DNA of 64,000 nt from Xestospongia muta (lineage: Eukaryota; Porifera; Demospongiae; Haplosclerida; Petrosiidae), in the NCBI GenBank assembly GCA_963693285.1, contig OY848930.1, forward strand, positions 1,426,001-1,490,000. Reading direction: 5' to 3'. The position numbers were made by a program, and so were the translations under genes. The notes under the pieces were generated by a model. That model was not told the origin of the DNA. It ran no database searches and saw only the letters and a program-made list of their open reading frames with translations. Below are positions 1 to 12,200 of this stretch, in pieces (position 1 is the first letter of the stretch; each line of letters begins with the position of its first letter).

Positions 1-2925
1 AAGTACATTGAAATTCATACAGGCTCAGTTCATATTAAATACATTGTCCATGAATCAAATACTGATTGTCTCATAGCATATGCTCAAGGCAAGCTACAAT
101 TTATGCGTCTCATTGGTATCTTTGGTCTAACAATTAATGGTGAACCTATCCTGGAAGAAGATGAGAATATGAACTTTACATTTCAATTAGCTCTTCTTGA
201 AGCTGCAAAATCTGGTCACAATGAAGCTCTACAATTTCTCCTCAAGTTACGAGGTGATGTAGACCATTGCAATGAAAAAGGCATATCAGCACTTATGCTA
301 GCTAGTGAAGGTGGACATGAACAAGTTGTACTAACACTGGTATTAGCTGGAGGTAATGTTAACATTCAAGATAATGAAGGCTGGACTGCCCTAATGATAG
401 CTAGTCAAAATGGTCATACCCAGGTCGTTGAACAACTACTCAGAGAGCATGCAGACGTTAATATTCAGAACAAAAATGGATCAACTGGCCTAATGATAGC
501 TAGTCAAAATGGTCATACCCAAGTTGTTGAACGACTACTCAAAGACCATGCAGACGTTAATATTCAGAACAAAAATGAATGGACTGCCCTAATGCTAGCT
601 AGTCAAAATGGTCATACCCAAGTTGTTGAACAACTACTCAAAGAGCATGCAGACATTAACATTCAATATAATGAAGGCTGGACTGCCCTAATGATAGCTA
701 GTCAAAATGGTCATTCCTACGTCGTTGAACAACTACTCAAAGAGCTTGAAGATGTTAATATTCAGAATAAAAATGGATCAACAGCCCTAATGATAGCTAG
801 TCAAAATGGTCATACCCAAGTTGTTGAACGATTACTCAAAGAGCATGCAAACGTTAATATTCAGAACAATGATGGATGGACTGCCCTAATGCTAGCTAGT
901 CAAAATGGTCATACTAACATCGTTGAACAACTACTAAAAGAACACGCAGATGTTAATATTCAGAGCAAAAATGGATGGACCGCCCTAATGATAGCTAGTC
1001 AAGATGGTCATACCCAAGTTGTTGAACAACTACTCAAAAAACATGCAGACGTTAATACTCAGACCAATGATGGATGGACGGTACTAATGATAGCTAGTCA
1101 AAATTCTGATTCCCACATCATTGAACAACTACTCAAAGAGCGTGCAGATATTAATATTCAGAACAAAAATGGATCAACTGCCCTAATGATAGCTAGTCAA
1201 AATGATCATACCCAAGTTGTTGAACGACTACTCAAAGAACATGCAGACGTTAATATTCAGAACAAAAATGGACGGACCGCCCTAATGCTAGCTAGTCAAA
1301 ATGGTCATACCCAAGTTGTTGAACAACTACTCAAAGAGCATGCAGACATTAACATTCAACATAATGAAGGCTGGACTGCCCTAATGATAGCTAGTCAAAA
1401 TGGTCATTCCCAAGTTGTTAAACAACTACTCAAAGAACATGCAGACGTTAATATTCAGAATAAAAATGGATCAACAGCCCTAATGCTAGCTAGTCAAAAT
1501 GGTCATACCCAAGTTGTTGAACAACTACTCAAAGAGCATGCAGACATTAACATTCAACATAATGAAGGCTGGACTGCCCTAATGATAGCTAGTCAAAATG
1601 GTCATTCCCAAGTTGTTAAACAACTACTCAAAGAACATGCAGACGTTAATATTCAGAATAAAAATGGATCAACAGCCCTAATGATAGCTAGTCAAAATGG
1701 TCATACCCAAGTTGTTGAACAATTACTTAAAGAGGATGCAGATATTAATATTCAGAACAAAGAAGGTGTGTCTGCCCTAATGAAAGCTAGTGAAAAAGGT
1801 CATACCCAAGTTGTTGAACGACTACTCAAAGAGCATGCAGACGTTAATATTCAAGATAATGAAGGCTGGACTGCCCTAATGCTAGCTAGTCAAAATGGTC
1901 ATACCCAGGTCATTGAACAATTACTTAAAGAGGATGCAGACATTAATATTCGGAACAAAATAAGAGTAACTGCCCTAATGATAGCTAGTGAAAATGGTTA
2001 TACACAGGTTGTTGAACTATTAGCTAAAGAACTTGTAGACATTGATGTTCAGATGAAAGATGGAAGTACTGCCTTAATGTTAGCTTGTTATAATGGACAT
2101 GTTGAAGTAGCTGAGTGTTTACTACGATCGTTTGCAGATCCTCATATAATAGATTACAATGGATCAACAGCATTCTCATTAGCAGCTTACAATGGTAACA
2201 GAGACCTTGTTAATATGCTGTTAGATAAAGCTGAACCCACTATTGATGAGATTGAAAAAGCAGTAGTACTATCATGTTATGGTGGTCACCCTACTCTCAT
2301 TACCTTCCTCTCAAACAATCTTCCACACCTCACTAATGACCAGAGAGAACTACTAGACTCGTGTGTTAAAGGAGATTTAGGTGCAGTTATAATGAAGACA
2401 TTAGATAGTCCAGATACTCCACTGGTACTTGGTCTTACTCCACTCATGGTAGCTTCATCATGTGGACATGTTGATATAGTGGATGCTCTTATACAAACTG
2501 GAGCTGATGTTAATAAACAAGAAAGTCATTTAGGGTTAACTCCTTTGTTCTTTGCAGTAAGAGGTAGTAAATCATCTTTAATAATAGAGACCTTGTTAAT
2601 GTGTGGTGCTCATCCTAATTTCAATGCTGACAACAGTACACCATTGGATGTAGCTGATAAGGAAATCATTAGAAAGCTACTAATCAGCTGTGGAGGTCAG
2701 AAAGTATCACAATTACAGGGAAAGAAAGAATATGAATTTTCAGAACTTCAGTCACCATTACAAACAATAGGTGAAGTAAAAGTCATGGCCAAATCATTAA
2801 CATATGATGATGAAATAAAAGATATAACAACATATGAAGAATCAAGTTATACACTCAAGATGAAGGTAAAGGAAAAGACTTCAGAAATACAAAGTTTCAT
2901 ATCTCTACCAAGTTCATTTACTTAA
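1..2925 (+). CDS. Long ankyrin-repeat protein, 5' end outside window
   Basis: The frame is open from base 1, so the ATG at 103 is probably internal and the gene or exon starts further left. About 85 residues without clear ankyrin character come first, including MRLIGIFGLTINGEPIL. They are followed by about 20 consecutive 33-residue ankyrin repeats of the type ALMIASQNGHTQVVEQLLKE. A degenerate stretch and two or three further repeats (GLTPLMVASSCGHVDIVDAL) follow, then a charged non-ankyrin tail of about 75 residues. Ankyrin arrays are protein-binding scaffolds. No catalytic or death domain is visible here, though one could lie upstream. Successive repeats are nearly identical at DNA level, which points to recent internal duplication. 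The stop is at 2923-2925. Family call is certain; the specific function is unknown. Confidence 0.9.
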   Translation, partial: KYIEIHTGSVHIKYIVHESNTDCLIAYAQGKLQFMRLIGIFGLTINGEPILEEDENMNFTFQLALLEAAKSGHNEALQFLLKLRGDVDHCNEKGISALMLASEGGHEQVVLTLVLAGGNVNIQDNEGWTALMIASQNGHTQVVEQLLREHADVNIQNKNGSTGLMIASQNGHTQVVERLLKDHADVNIQNKNEWTALMLASQNGHTQVVEQLLKEHADINIQYNEGWTALMIASQNGHSYVVEQLLKELEDVNIQNKNGSTALMIASQNGHTQVVERLLKEHANVNIQNNDGWTALMLASQNGHTNIVEQLLKEHADVNIQSKNGWTALMIASQDGHTQVVEQLLKKHADVNTQTNDGWTVLMIASQNSDSHIIEQLLKERADINIQNKNGSTALMIASQNDHTQVVERLLKEHADVNIQNKNGRTALMLASQNGHTQVVEQLLKEHADINIQHNEGWTALMIASQNGHSQVVKQLLKEHADVNIQNKNGSTALMLASQNGHTQVVEQLLKEHADINIQHNEGWTALMIASQNGHSQVVKQLLKEHADVNIQNKNGSTALMIASQNGHTQVVEQLLKEDADINIQNKEGVSALMKASEKGHTQVVERLLKEHADVNIQDNEGWTALMLASQNGHTQVIEQLLKEDADINIRNKIRVTALMIASENGYTQVVELLAKELVDIDVQMKDGSTALMLACYNGHVEVAECLLRSFADPHIIDYNGSTAFSLAAYNGNRDLVNMLLDKAEPTIDEIEKAVVLSCYGGHPTLITFLSNNLPHLTNDQRELLDSCVKGDLGAVIMKTLDSPDTPLVLGLTPLMVASSCGHVDIVDALIQTGADVNKQESHLGLTPLFFAVRGSKSSLIIETLLMCGAHPNFNADNSTPLDVADKEIIRKLLISCGGQKVSQLQGKKEYEFSELQSPLQTIGEVKVMAKSLTYDDEIKDITTYEESSYTLKMKVKEKTSEIQSFISLPSSFT
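1351..1746 (+). repeat. Two-copy 198-bp in-frame duplication inside the ankyrin array
   Basis: Bases 1351-1548 and 1549-1746 are nearly identical and each encodes two ankyrin repeats (66 residues). The pair alternates a GWTALM repeat with a GSTALM repeat, an alternation seen elsewhere in the array. The unit therefore seems to be copied two repeats at a time. Confidence 0.85.
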
Positions 2926-4100
2926 ACCGTCATTATATGCAAATTCAGAAATACCAGTTTAAACTAAAAAGAAGTCGAAATTAAAGAACTTGATTTTACT
3001 GCTAAAAATGATTTTATAGTTATTAGGTTTATACTGTCATATTTCATAGTTTTGCTTAATAATATCTTTTTAGTATTTACAATAGCAGATTTCAATTTCA
3101 ATCTTTGTCATTGAGAGAGAAGGCTACTATATTAAGAGTGATTTGTAATTATATAAATAATCAATTGAAGTGAATAAGTAATTGATTCTAAATTTTTCTA
3201 TATTAAATAGCTTTTTCTAAAGCAAAATATTAGGTGCTTTAATCATGCATCCATTTGAGTGTCAAACTACAGCTATTTAATGATATTACTGTATGGTTAG
3301 TACTTTTGTTTGAAATTTAATTATAACTTATAATTTTTAATAATTTTTGTGAAACCTCCAATATGTAAAATAACATTTTATTTCATCCATCCTGGCAGAC
3401 ATGAAGTAATTATGAAATTTCACTCTTGCATAGATTTTTAAATTGAAGCTTTGTGTTCAAAAAACAGCTGTATATATAATGGTAGTATTTTGAACTAGCT
3501 TGTCTATTTGTGATATAAGATGCAAGAGAGACAACTTAGCAGTATAGCTATATTTTTTATCAAGCACCTATTGGGAACTTTATTCAAGGCTGGTAATGTG
3601 TCATACTGAGTAAGGGGAGGTTGCTATTTGAGGAGATCAAACTATTTTACTATAGCTTATATAGCCAGAGTGTATTGTAGATAGAGTGTGCTGTAATGTG
3701 ATGTAAAACAGTTGCAAGCTGAGGAGCCACAGGTCTGAGGATATGTTCTTTATATCATACTATACTGTAAATGTAATATAGTATGATGTGTGTTGGATTA
3801 TAACCTGTTTACAATAGAAATTCAAAGTATTATCACAGCCCTGTATCTGATATAGTGCTGTGATGTTTACTCTATAGCTGGATAACGTATATATATAATA
3901 TTTAATAGTATTCAGTCAGTATTACATGTACTATACCTGGTAATGGTAGTATGTGTAATGTACCAATAACTGCTAGTCTCTGACTTCATACAATCCCAAA
4001 TAACTGCATGTCTGGTAGTCTGTATTGTAATTGTTTATCAATTAACTTGTAATAATAAGTAGGTGTGGCTAATTATATAATAAATTATAATTAAAGATAA
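2926..4100. other. Intergenic, AT-rich, no gene seen
   Basis: This lies between the ankyrin stop and the DHX35 stop, which are convergent, and presumably holds both 3' UTRs. I see no open frame of note, no RNA gene and no clear repeat. Confidence 0.6.
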
Positions 4101-4919
4101 TTATGATGGAGTGTCTTCCAGTTTTTGCTTCTTTGCTTCAGCAATTTCTCTTTTCTAAGGAATGACAAAATTGAATAATACTCACATATGATCTCTAAAA
4201 CTCTAGAACACATTACAGAAATATCATTGTATAAATATGTAGATGACAGTATAATATAATACATTAAAACTAAGTTAGTAAGTTATACTAAATATTGAAC
4301 TCTTTTTCCTATAGTAGTGAATTGTACATTGTATAGTAAATAAAGATTCGTACTGTAATTATTATATCATAATGTACTGTACTAGCTAGTCTCACACCCA
4401 AACACTAGGGAATGGGTCTTAGGATATGAGACTATTTCTAGTCATTCTATACAGTAGATTAGTAACATACTGTTCCATATTGATAAAAATGAGGAGCTAG
4501 TTCATATAACCAGTCAGGTTCAATCTAATAATAGAAACACATAACAGATGGTCCACTCTCAGTATATTACTGAAGTACAAAGTCTTACCACAGTGATATC
4601 TCTCATGAATAACTTTGATGTTTGAATTACTTCATTGAACACAACCCTAAGATGAAAAGGTAAAAGACAGAGTGAAATAATTAATGTTCAAACATACCAT
4701 TGAGGACATCTCTCTTCAAATAGAACTGATGATGGATGGATATGAATGTCATGATTACCTCTAATAGTTCTAATAATAAATAATGACAGGGACATATGTA
4801 CATATAACCAGTAAAGACTTACTTATAACAACCTGTATAATGAAGACGAGCAGCATGGACAAAGAATCCAGAGACAATGCAACGTTGTATTGGTCTAGGA
4901 TCAGCTGTGTATGTGTGTG

Positions 4920-4991
<72 letters not shown>

Positions 4992-6203
4992 TAAGACACA
5001 GTTTACATTCTATCTTAACTTACATCCACATGATACTAGTTTGACTTTAAATCTTTGTAACATTTTTCTTAACTGTTCTCTGATACTTACAGCTCTAGTT
5101 AAACCTACAACAATAAACTTATCACATATCTCTACATTAAGTGCTCACTTTTGTAATGTATAAAATTTTGTTGACACCATCTTGAATTCTTCTCATACTA
5201 ATAAACATTTATTACTTATATTATATTATTTACTATTATTAACTGACTCTAATAAAGGCATTGTAGACATTAAGTAATGTTAAATGATCACCTTCATAAA
5301 CACAGAATAGACGTTTAGCTTGAGCCTAGATAGATATATCATGAGGAGGATTGGACAGTTGGATAATGGACTAGATGTAAAGACAACCAGATAGAATAGT
5401 AACTTACAGCATTAGCTTTTTGTCTTGTTGGTTGATGAAATACTTGTTGTATTTGTAACATAGCTGTGATTGTTAGTATCTCCTCTGAACAACCGAATGT
5501 ATCTATTTAGTATTCACAGATGGTAACAGGATCATAAAACAAGTTGAGAAAACTGGATTATCTTGTTTCTAACCTGATAATAGTAGCATTCTTGCAAACA
5601 TTGGATTTAAAGGAAACTCAGCCATTTTCATACCAAGAGGATGTGTTAATTTACCATCATCATCTAATGCTATAGAGAGATACATGTACATTTATCACAT
5701 AGCAATGTCTTAATAGTAATTAATGAACAGACAATAAGAATTAATTAATATAGCTAAAATAAATGACAAATAATCACACCTCCTAATGCATACAATAACT
5801 CCAGTCCTTGTAATAAACATTCTGCTGGTGGAGGCTAGAAAATATAACAACATTAACACTGATATATCATATAGTACTACTACTGGTATCTAACATACTG
5901 ATAGGTAGTCAAATCTTAGCACATTATCAACACCTAACGCTTTAAGTTGTAATACTACTGGTGCCATACTACTTCTCTGCATTTCTGCTACAGTAGTTCT
6001 GTCAAGAGATTTATATGATTCTTCTAATAAGGAGGAGAGAGAGAGAGCAAAGGAGGGAAGTCAAGAGAGAGAGAGACATTACAATAGACAACAATACCTG
6101 TGTATAATCTGTATGCTTTTCCAGAACGTAGTCTACCAGCTCTTCCTGATCTTTGTAGAGCAGATGATTGAGATATTGGTACAATAACTAAGGACTCTGA
6201 ATG

Positions 6204-6260
<57 letters not shown>

Positions 6261-9200
6261 TGATGAAGTTACATATTTAAAAGTAAAACTACCTAAACAT
6301 GTCTTGGGAGAGAATGCTTTCAATTTCACAAATCCACAATCAATTACTACAACATAACATACAAGATCTGTTATATGTACATATCATTAGGTACCATTAA
6401 CTATTCCATTAATTGTCACTGAGGTCTCTGCTATGTTAGTAGCCACTATAACCTGCATAAAAATAAGATTGTAAATTAAATAGGATTGATAGTTAAGCTA
6501 AGATTGAACCCAGGATGCTCTAAATAATATTCAATATTATGAGCCATTAAAGTCGTGATGAGGAGAAACAGCAGTACATACATACCACAGAGTATGCAGA
6601 GTTAGTTGAGCAATTACAATAAGTGCCCTTCTAGATAGTTCCGTTAATGGTGACTAACTGAATTTGACCCAATGTAATCATCCTCATGTTCATATATTGT
6701 CTCCATTAACCAGGCTCAATTTTACAGAAGACCAGTAAGAAAGTCTGAGATCAGCATACTTTAATACTGATCCATAACTTCTAAACCCTAAGGGTAAATA
6801 GACATGTGGCCTGAAGTTCAGACTGTCCCACTGGGCCATGCCAGTAGGTCAGGTTGTCCTACTGAGCTTCCAACTTCCATACTACAAGTTACTGAGGAGA
6901 GTTAACTTGAAGACTCTCTCTTCAAGATTTACTTGTTACATATAAACAGAATTGGACCTAGTACATTCCACACACTAATCGCATGTTATTATCTGAACCA
7001 CTAGACCTTGGATAAGGAGGCAGTACAAACTTACACAATACTCTCTAATTAACTACTAGAGAAAATACCAGCCGTTCACTATAGAGAATATAAGCAATAT
7101 ACCTACATATTATAATATAAATTATAAGCATACTGTTATACCTAAACCTACTAACTCCCTAAGTTTATGATGTTTAAACTAACACTACCAGTATAAAGCT
7201 GATTAACAAGTGACAGTGTTTGCTATACCTTTCGAGAATTTGGAGGTGTTCTTTGAAAAACTTGAATCTGCAAAGAAAGAGTTACAATCCCTTCAATATA
7301 GTCTTGATAAACTGGTTTTCCAAACCTGTTCTGAATAAGGAAGACCACCATAAAGTGGGAGTGGTAACAGTTGCAATCCTTTAGTGGTACGTTCAGCATG
7401 TTCCCTCAACAATGTGACAGCTCTCTCCACTTCTTCCTGTGTACTAACAACATTAACATACAACTTCCTTCCCTCCATTACCTGCCCAGTAAGAAAGGCC
7501 AGTACATCTCCTTCAGGTTGTTCTCTGTGTATAGCTAATACAGTGTCCACTGTTGATGTGACATAGTTAGCTACAGGCCTAAGAATAATATGGAGTAACG
7601 AATTAAGAGATATTGAAATCTGATATTCAGGTTCTAGTCAGTGAGGGCTTTACCATACTTAGTGGTAACTTACGTTTTTACATGATATATATCAACATCG
7701 TAACTACGTCCTTCAATGCTCATAATAACAGCAGTATCTTTACTAGGATCTGTTTTATCAGTATTAGTCTCAAAGAATGATTTAAATAACTAGTTAAAAA
7801 TTAATAATAATTATTAATAATTAAAGGAGATTTGTACTCCTTACCTCAGCATCTAAAGTAGCTGATGAGATAATCAAATGTAAATCATCTCTCTTCTTCA
7901 TAATCTAATAATATAAATGAAAAAATAATTTAAGAGAACAATAGCATTATAATTTATTAACAATATATTACTTTTTTCAATAGTCCAACTGCAATATCAG
8001 TGTTGAGGTTACGTTCATGAGCTTCATCCAATACAATAACACTGTAATAAATCTCATGTTAGTCATGTGATAGTCATGCGATGGTCGTCATACCTGTACT
8101 TACTTAACAATGGATCCCACATCATTTCTCTTACCAACATACCATCAGTGAGAAACTAGAGAACACGACATTACACAGTACATACTCACACACACACACA
8201 CACACACATACAGTAGTAATGAATTTATAATTTACATAAACTATTTAATTTACACTACCTTTATTCTTGTACCTTTTGTATCAGTACAATCATCAAAACG
8301 AATGCAGTAACCAACCTAAGAAATAAAAAAATGTCAGATATCCTACTTAATATTTGTCTAAGATCCAACAATCTTCATTACCTCATGACCCAGTATAGCT
8401 CCTCTCTCATCAGCAACACGAGCAGCTACCTATCAACAAATACACAAGTAAGACTTTATAGAATAAAAAATAGACCCAAAGGACTATGCAGTAGATGACT
8501 TTATCACTATCAACTTAAACATTTCCTTTGATAACAACAGCCAATGCACTAAGTAAGCATACAACTTGTATAGACATTGAATTGACTGGTAATGTGACAA
8601 ATAGTCATGCAATGTAACTCTAAGGTATTCAAGCAATGATTCCATGATGAATAGTGTTCACTATTACTTACAGTAGTAACTGCTATTCTCCTGGGTTGAG
8701 TGATAGCTACTATGTAGCCATTAGATGTCCAGTTAGCTTCATGTAGATATTGAGGAATCTGTAATATTGATTAAATAAATTGTGATACAATTAAATTTAA
8801 AAGTGTATTTATTATTAACTAATCAAAAAAATGAATAAATCTTTTTTATTGGTACAAAATACTACAAGATGAATAATGAGTACAGATTTCTAAAATTTTG
8901 AAACTAGCCAATTAATATAATATATATTATAATCCTTAATTTTGATAGTATAATTCTTAATTTTGATACTATATTCCTTAATTTTGATTCTCAATTATTT
9001 CAATGGAAACAGATCCATAACGCTCATCACTACGTTGAAAATTTCTCAAAAAATAATTTTCAATTTCCGTCCTCATGTTAGCATCGTAGCAATCTTCTCT
9101 TTGTCTTTGCTTGTATCGTCTTGAAGCCATAAAATAAAGTAATAATCCAAAAACACAAATTAAAGATTGAGTTACAAGACTGTAGAAGCTACATGACAGT

Positions 9201-12200
9201 TTGCCAGTAACACTTGAATATGGGTTATTGAAAAATGGAAGTAACAATGAGCGTCCAATGTTACGATAAAAAATAACCAACGACCAGAATATTCCAATTA
9301 TCATACCGACCATATTATTCGGAGTTTGACAACATATGAATTCAAATATAAAGATATACCCGAGACCACCAGCTAAACTTGAAAGTACAACTGGAACGAT
9401 AAAGACAAGGTACGACAAATCAACTTGATTGTTGAAGGTATTGTCCTCAAATAAACAAGTTTCATTATGTTCACTAGTTGTAGTTAAATCTCCAATAGTA
9501 TCAATAGTAAGCATTGATACTACAGAAACAGTTAACAGTACATAGGCTGCTCCAAATCCCCTAAGTGGCTTGAGAAGAAAGTATTCAATCTTTGGAAAGA
9601 GTGGGATAATCACAAGCTCAAATAGTGGAACTAGTAATACTACAATGTCAGAAGATACAGTTCGCAATAAAAATTCTCCATGTCCGTTAAGATTGGTAGT
9701 GGCTCCTTTGAAAGAATCAATGTATAGTTTTGATCCATCTATAAGTATGTTATAGTAAACAATAAAGAAACCAAATATGCCAAAGAAAACTGTTATAATT
9801 CTCCCTAGTGTCTTTGTGTCTTCCACTTGTATCTCCTTAAATGGTCCTCCGTATTTTTCTTTACCTAAATCAATACGACTTGGCATCTCACTCTCCCAGT
9901 ATGTAAGAGCACTTCTGTTTTGTGCAGACTTATTAAAACATGCATACTTTAACACTTTATACACCATAATATAAGGATTGGCCATAACAATTCCACTGCT
10001 TTCAAATTTATGAGAAAACCAGGAATGAAGACACAATGCAATTGAATTGATTATAAACACTACGAATGCAGCAACAGTCATCACTTCATGATCAATGGAG
10101 TCTCTTGTTAATGTAATACTATATGAAACAAGATTACCAAAGAAGAAACCCCACACAGCCCAGTGAATAAAGGCTCTAGAATGCGTCTTTGATTTATCAC
10201 ATACTTGATTTAATCCGTAAGGAAGCACATTAGTCAATAATCCTGGTATTCCTAGGCAAGCAACCAATGACAGTGCTCCTGACAGCCAATAAAAGTGACA
10301 TTTACTGTATACATGTAAGTTGATACAGCAAATTATAACATAAAATATAGTAGCCATCCAACATAACCATAGACTTGAATGAACAGTTCTCTCATGACCA
10401 ATCTTGATATCCGATAAAATTCCAATAATAAGTAAGAAAACAGGAAAAATGAATAAATATGTGAAGAAAACAAAATATTGGTAGACAATATTACTCTCAC
10501 ATTGACCTTCAACTGGTATCATAGCAACACGGTTAGCAATGACATAATTAGCACCTAATACAGTTGAGTCAACAACAAGTACCCAAGCAGGCAAGTTCAT
10601 CGAACGATTTTTAAACTCAGTAATATACTTCACCATGACTTGGTGTCTTAATAAAGCCCTGTCAGCTTAAAATTGAAAATAGTTATCAATAATTATGATA
10701 GCCTACAACATTCTACGTATTATAGTAAATAGACATGTGGCTAGAACTAATGTTCTCTAGGATATTATCTAATTGTAATAACTTTACTATAGACTTGATT
10801 TAACACTGATAGTGGTGAGATAACTTTAATGGTAAGTGTTGTAGCTACTTTTTAGAATGTATTAGTTAACTTTGCACATAATTGCGACAATATTATTGTT
10901 TTTCCTTCTTACTCCAATGTCTACAGACCTCACTAAGATAGAAAAATTGTGGTGCTGTTAAACTGAAAGAATCAGTAAAATATTAGAGATGGTATTAATT
11001 TAAGCTCAAAGTGCCACTATATCATTCAACTTAAAGGATGTAGCAGCTAAATAATGTAGTTATGTCTTGAAAAGATTTAAGCTACATAGTCAAAATAATT
11101 TCAGCAACCATCAAGACACACCTTTAAACATTGCAAAATGAAGTCATTAACAGACAACACCTCCACATTGGACAAAATAGTGGACATAGAAAGGGTTCAG
11201 ATAGTTTTTCACATAAAAAATTATTAAGCAATTTACATGTACGTATGTATGCTGGTCTTTTCACATTTTTGTCAGGAGGTCTGGATTTCTCAATTGAATT
11301 ATTAAAATAATTATTTATTTCTTAAATTATTATTTTTTTATCTTAGTGATACATTTTCGTTTGAATTTACAATTTCATGTAACAAACAGAACTAGTGATG
11401 TTTCATTTTTTTATTTTTTATACTCTTTGCTATCATGTAACTTTTTTTGCTATAGCTTCTATCATCTTGTTTTAGTATTAATCTATGAACACACACTAAT
11501 TCAACTGAGTCCAGAATCAAAAAGAGTTTATCATAGCCAAGACCATTCAAGTAACACAACAAGTAAACTTTCTAAACAGATATTAGTCATTTAATTATCT
11601 TTCTCGCACTCAAATTTTTACTTTTTGGCAACTGTCATAGTTCATACATGAGTTACAACTTCCTCTTAGACAACTCTAAGACTGATCTGACAACATTGCC
11701 CATGTAAGTGCCAGCAATTAAATAGAAATAAACTGTCTTTGCAAGTATTTGCTTTTAAAGGCACTAGACAATACCACAAATACACAAATACACAAATACA
11801 CACATACTATAATGTACAATAACTAGCACACTTTATAGAATGATTATATCTAATACATTATATTACCACAAATACACACATACTATAATGTACTGTAACT
11901 AGCACACTTTATAGAGTGATCATAGCTAATGGTAACATTACCTGTGTTGTTTTTCCACTGCCAGTCTCTCCTATAATAATTACAGTACGATACTTTTCAA
12001 CAAGATACAGAATTTCGTTACGATGCTATAAGGAAATAAAGAGATTTGATAATAACTATAATAACCATTGTGTCATTAATAATGCAATCAATGTAGACAT
12101 AAATGATAACATTATTTACTGAAAAGCTATAGGAAGTAAAGACACACTACACTAATGGCTGACCCCACCCATACTCATAGTATATGAAGTTAATATGTAA

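Noticed and set aside
6024..6329. 101-codon minus frame with a poly-Leu/Ser run
   Set aside because: It is read-through of a (CT)n intron between two DHX35 exons.
11916..12122. 68-codon plus frame
   Set aside because: Antisense of DHX35 exon 2, which carries the Walker A motif on the other strand.
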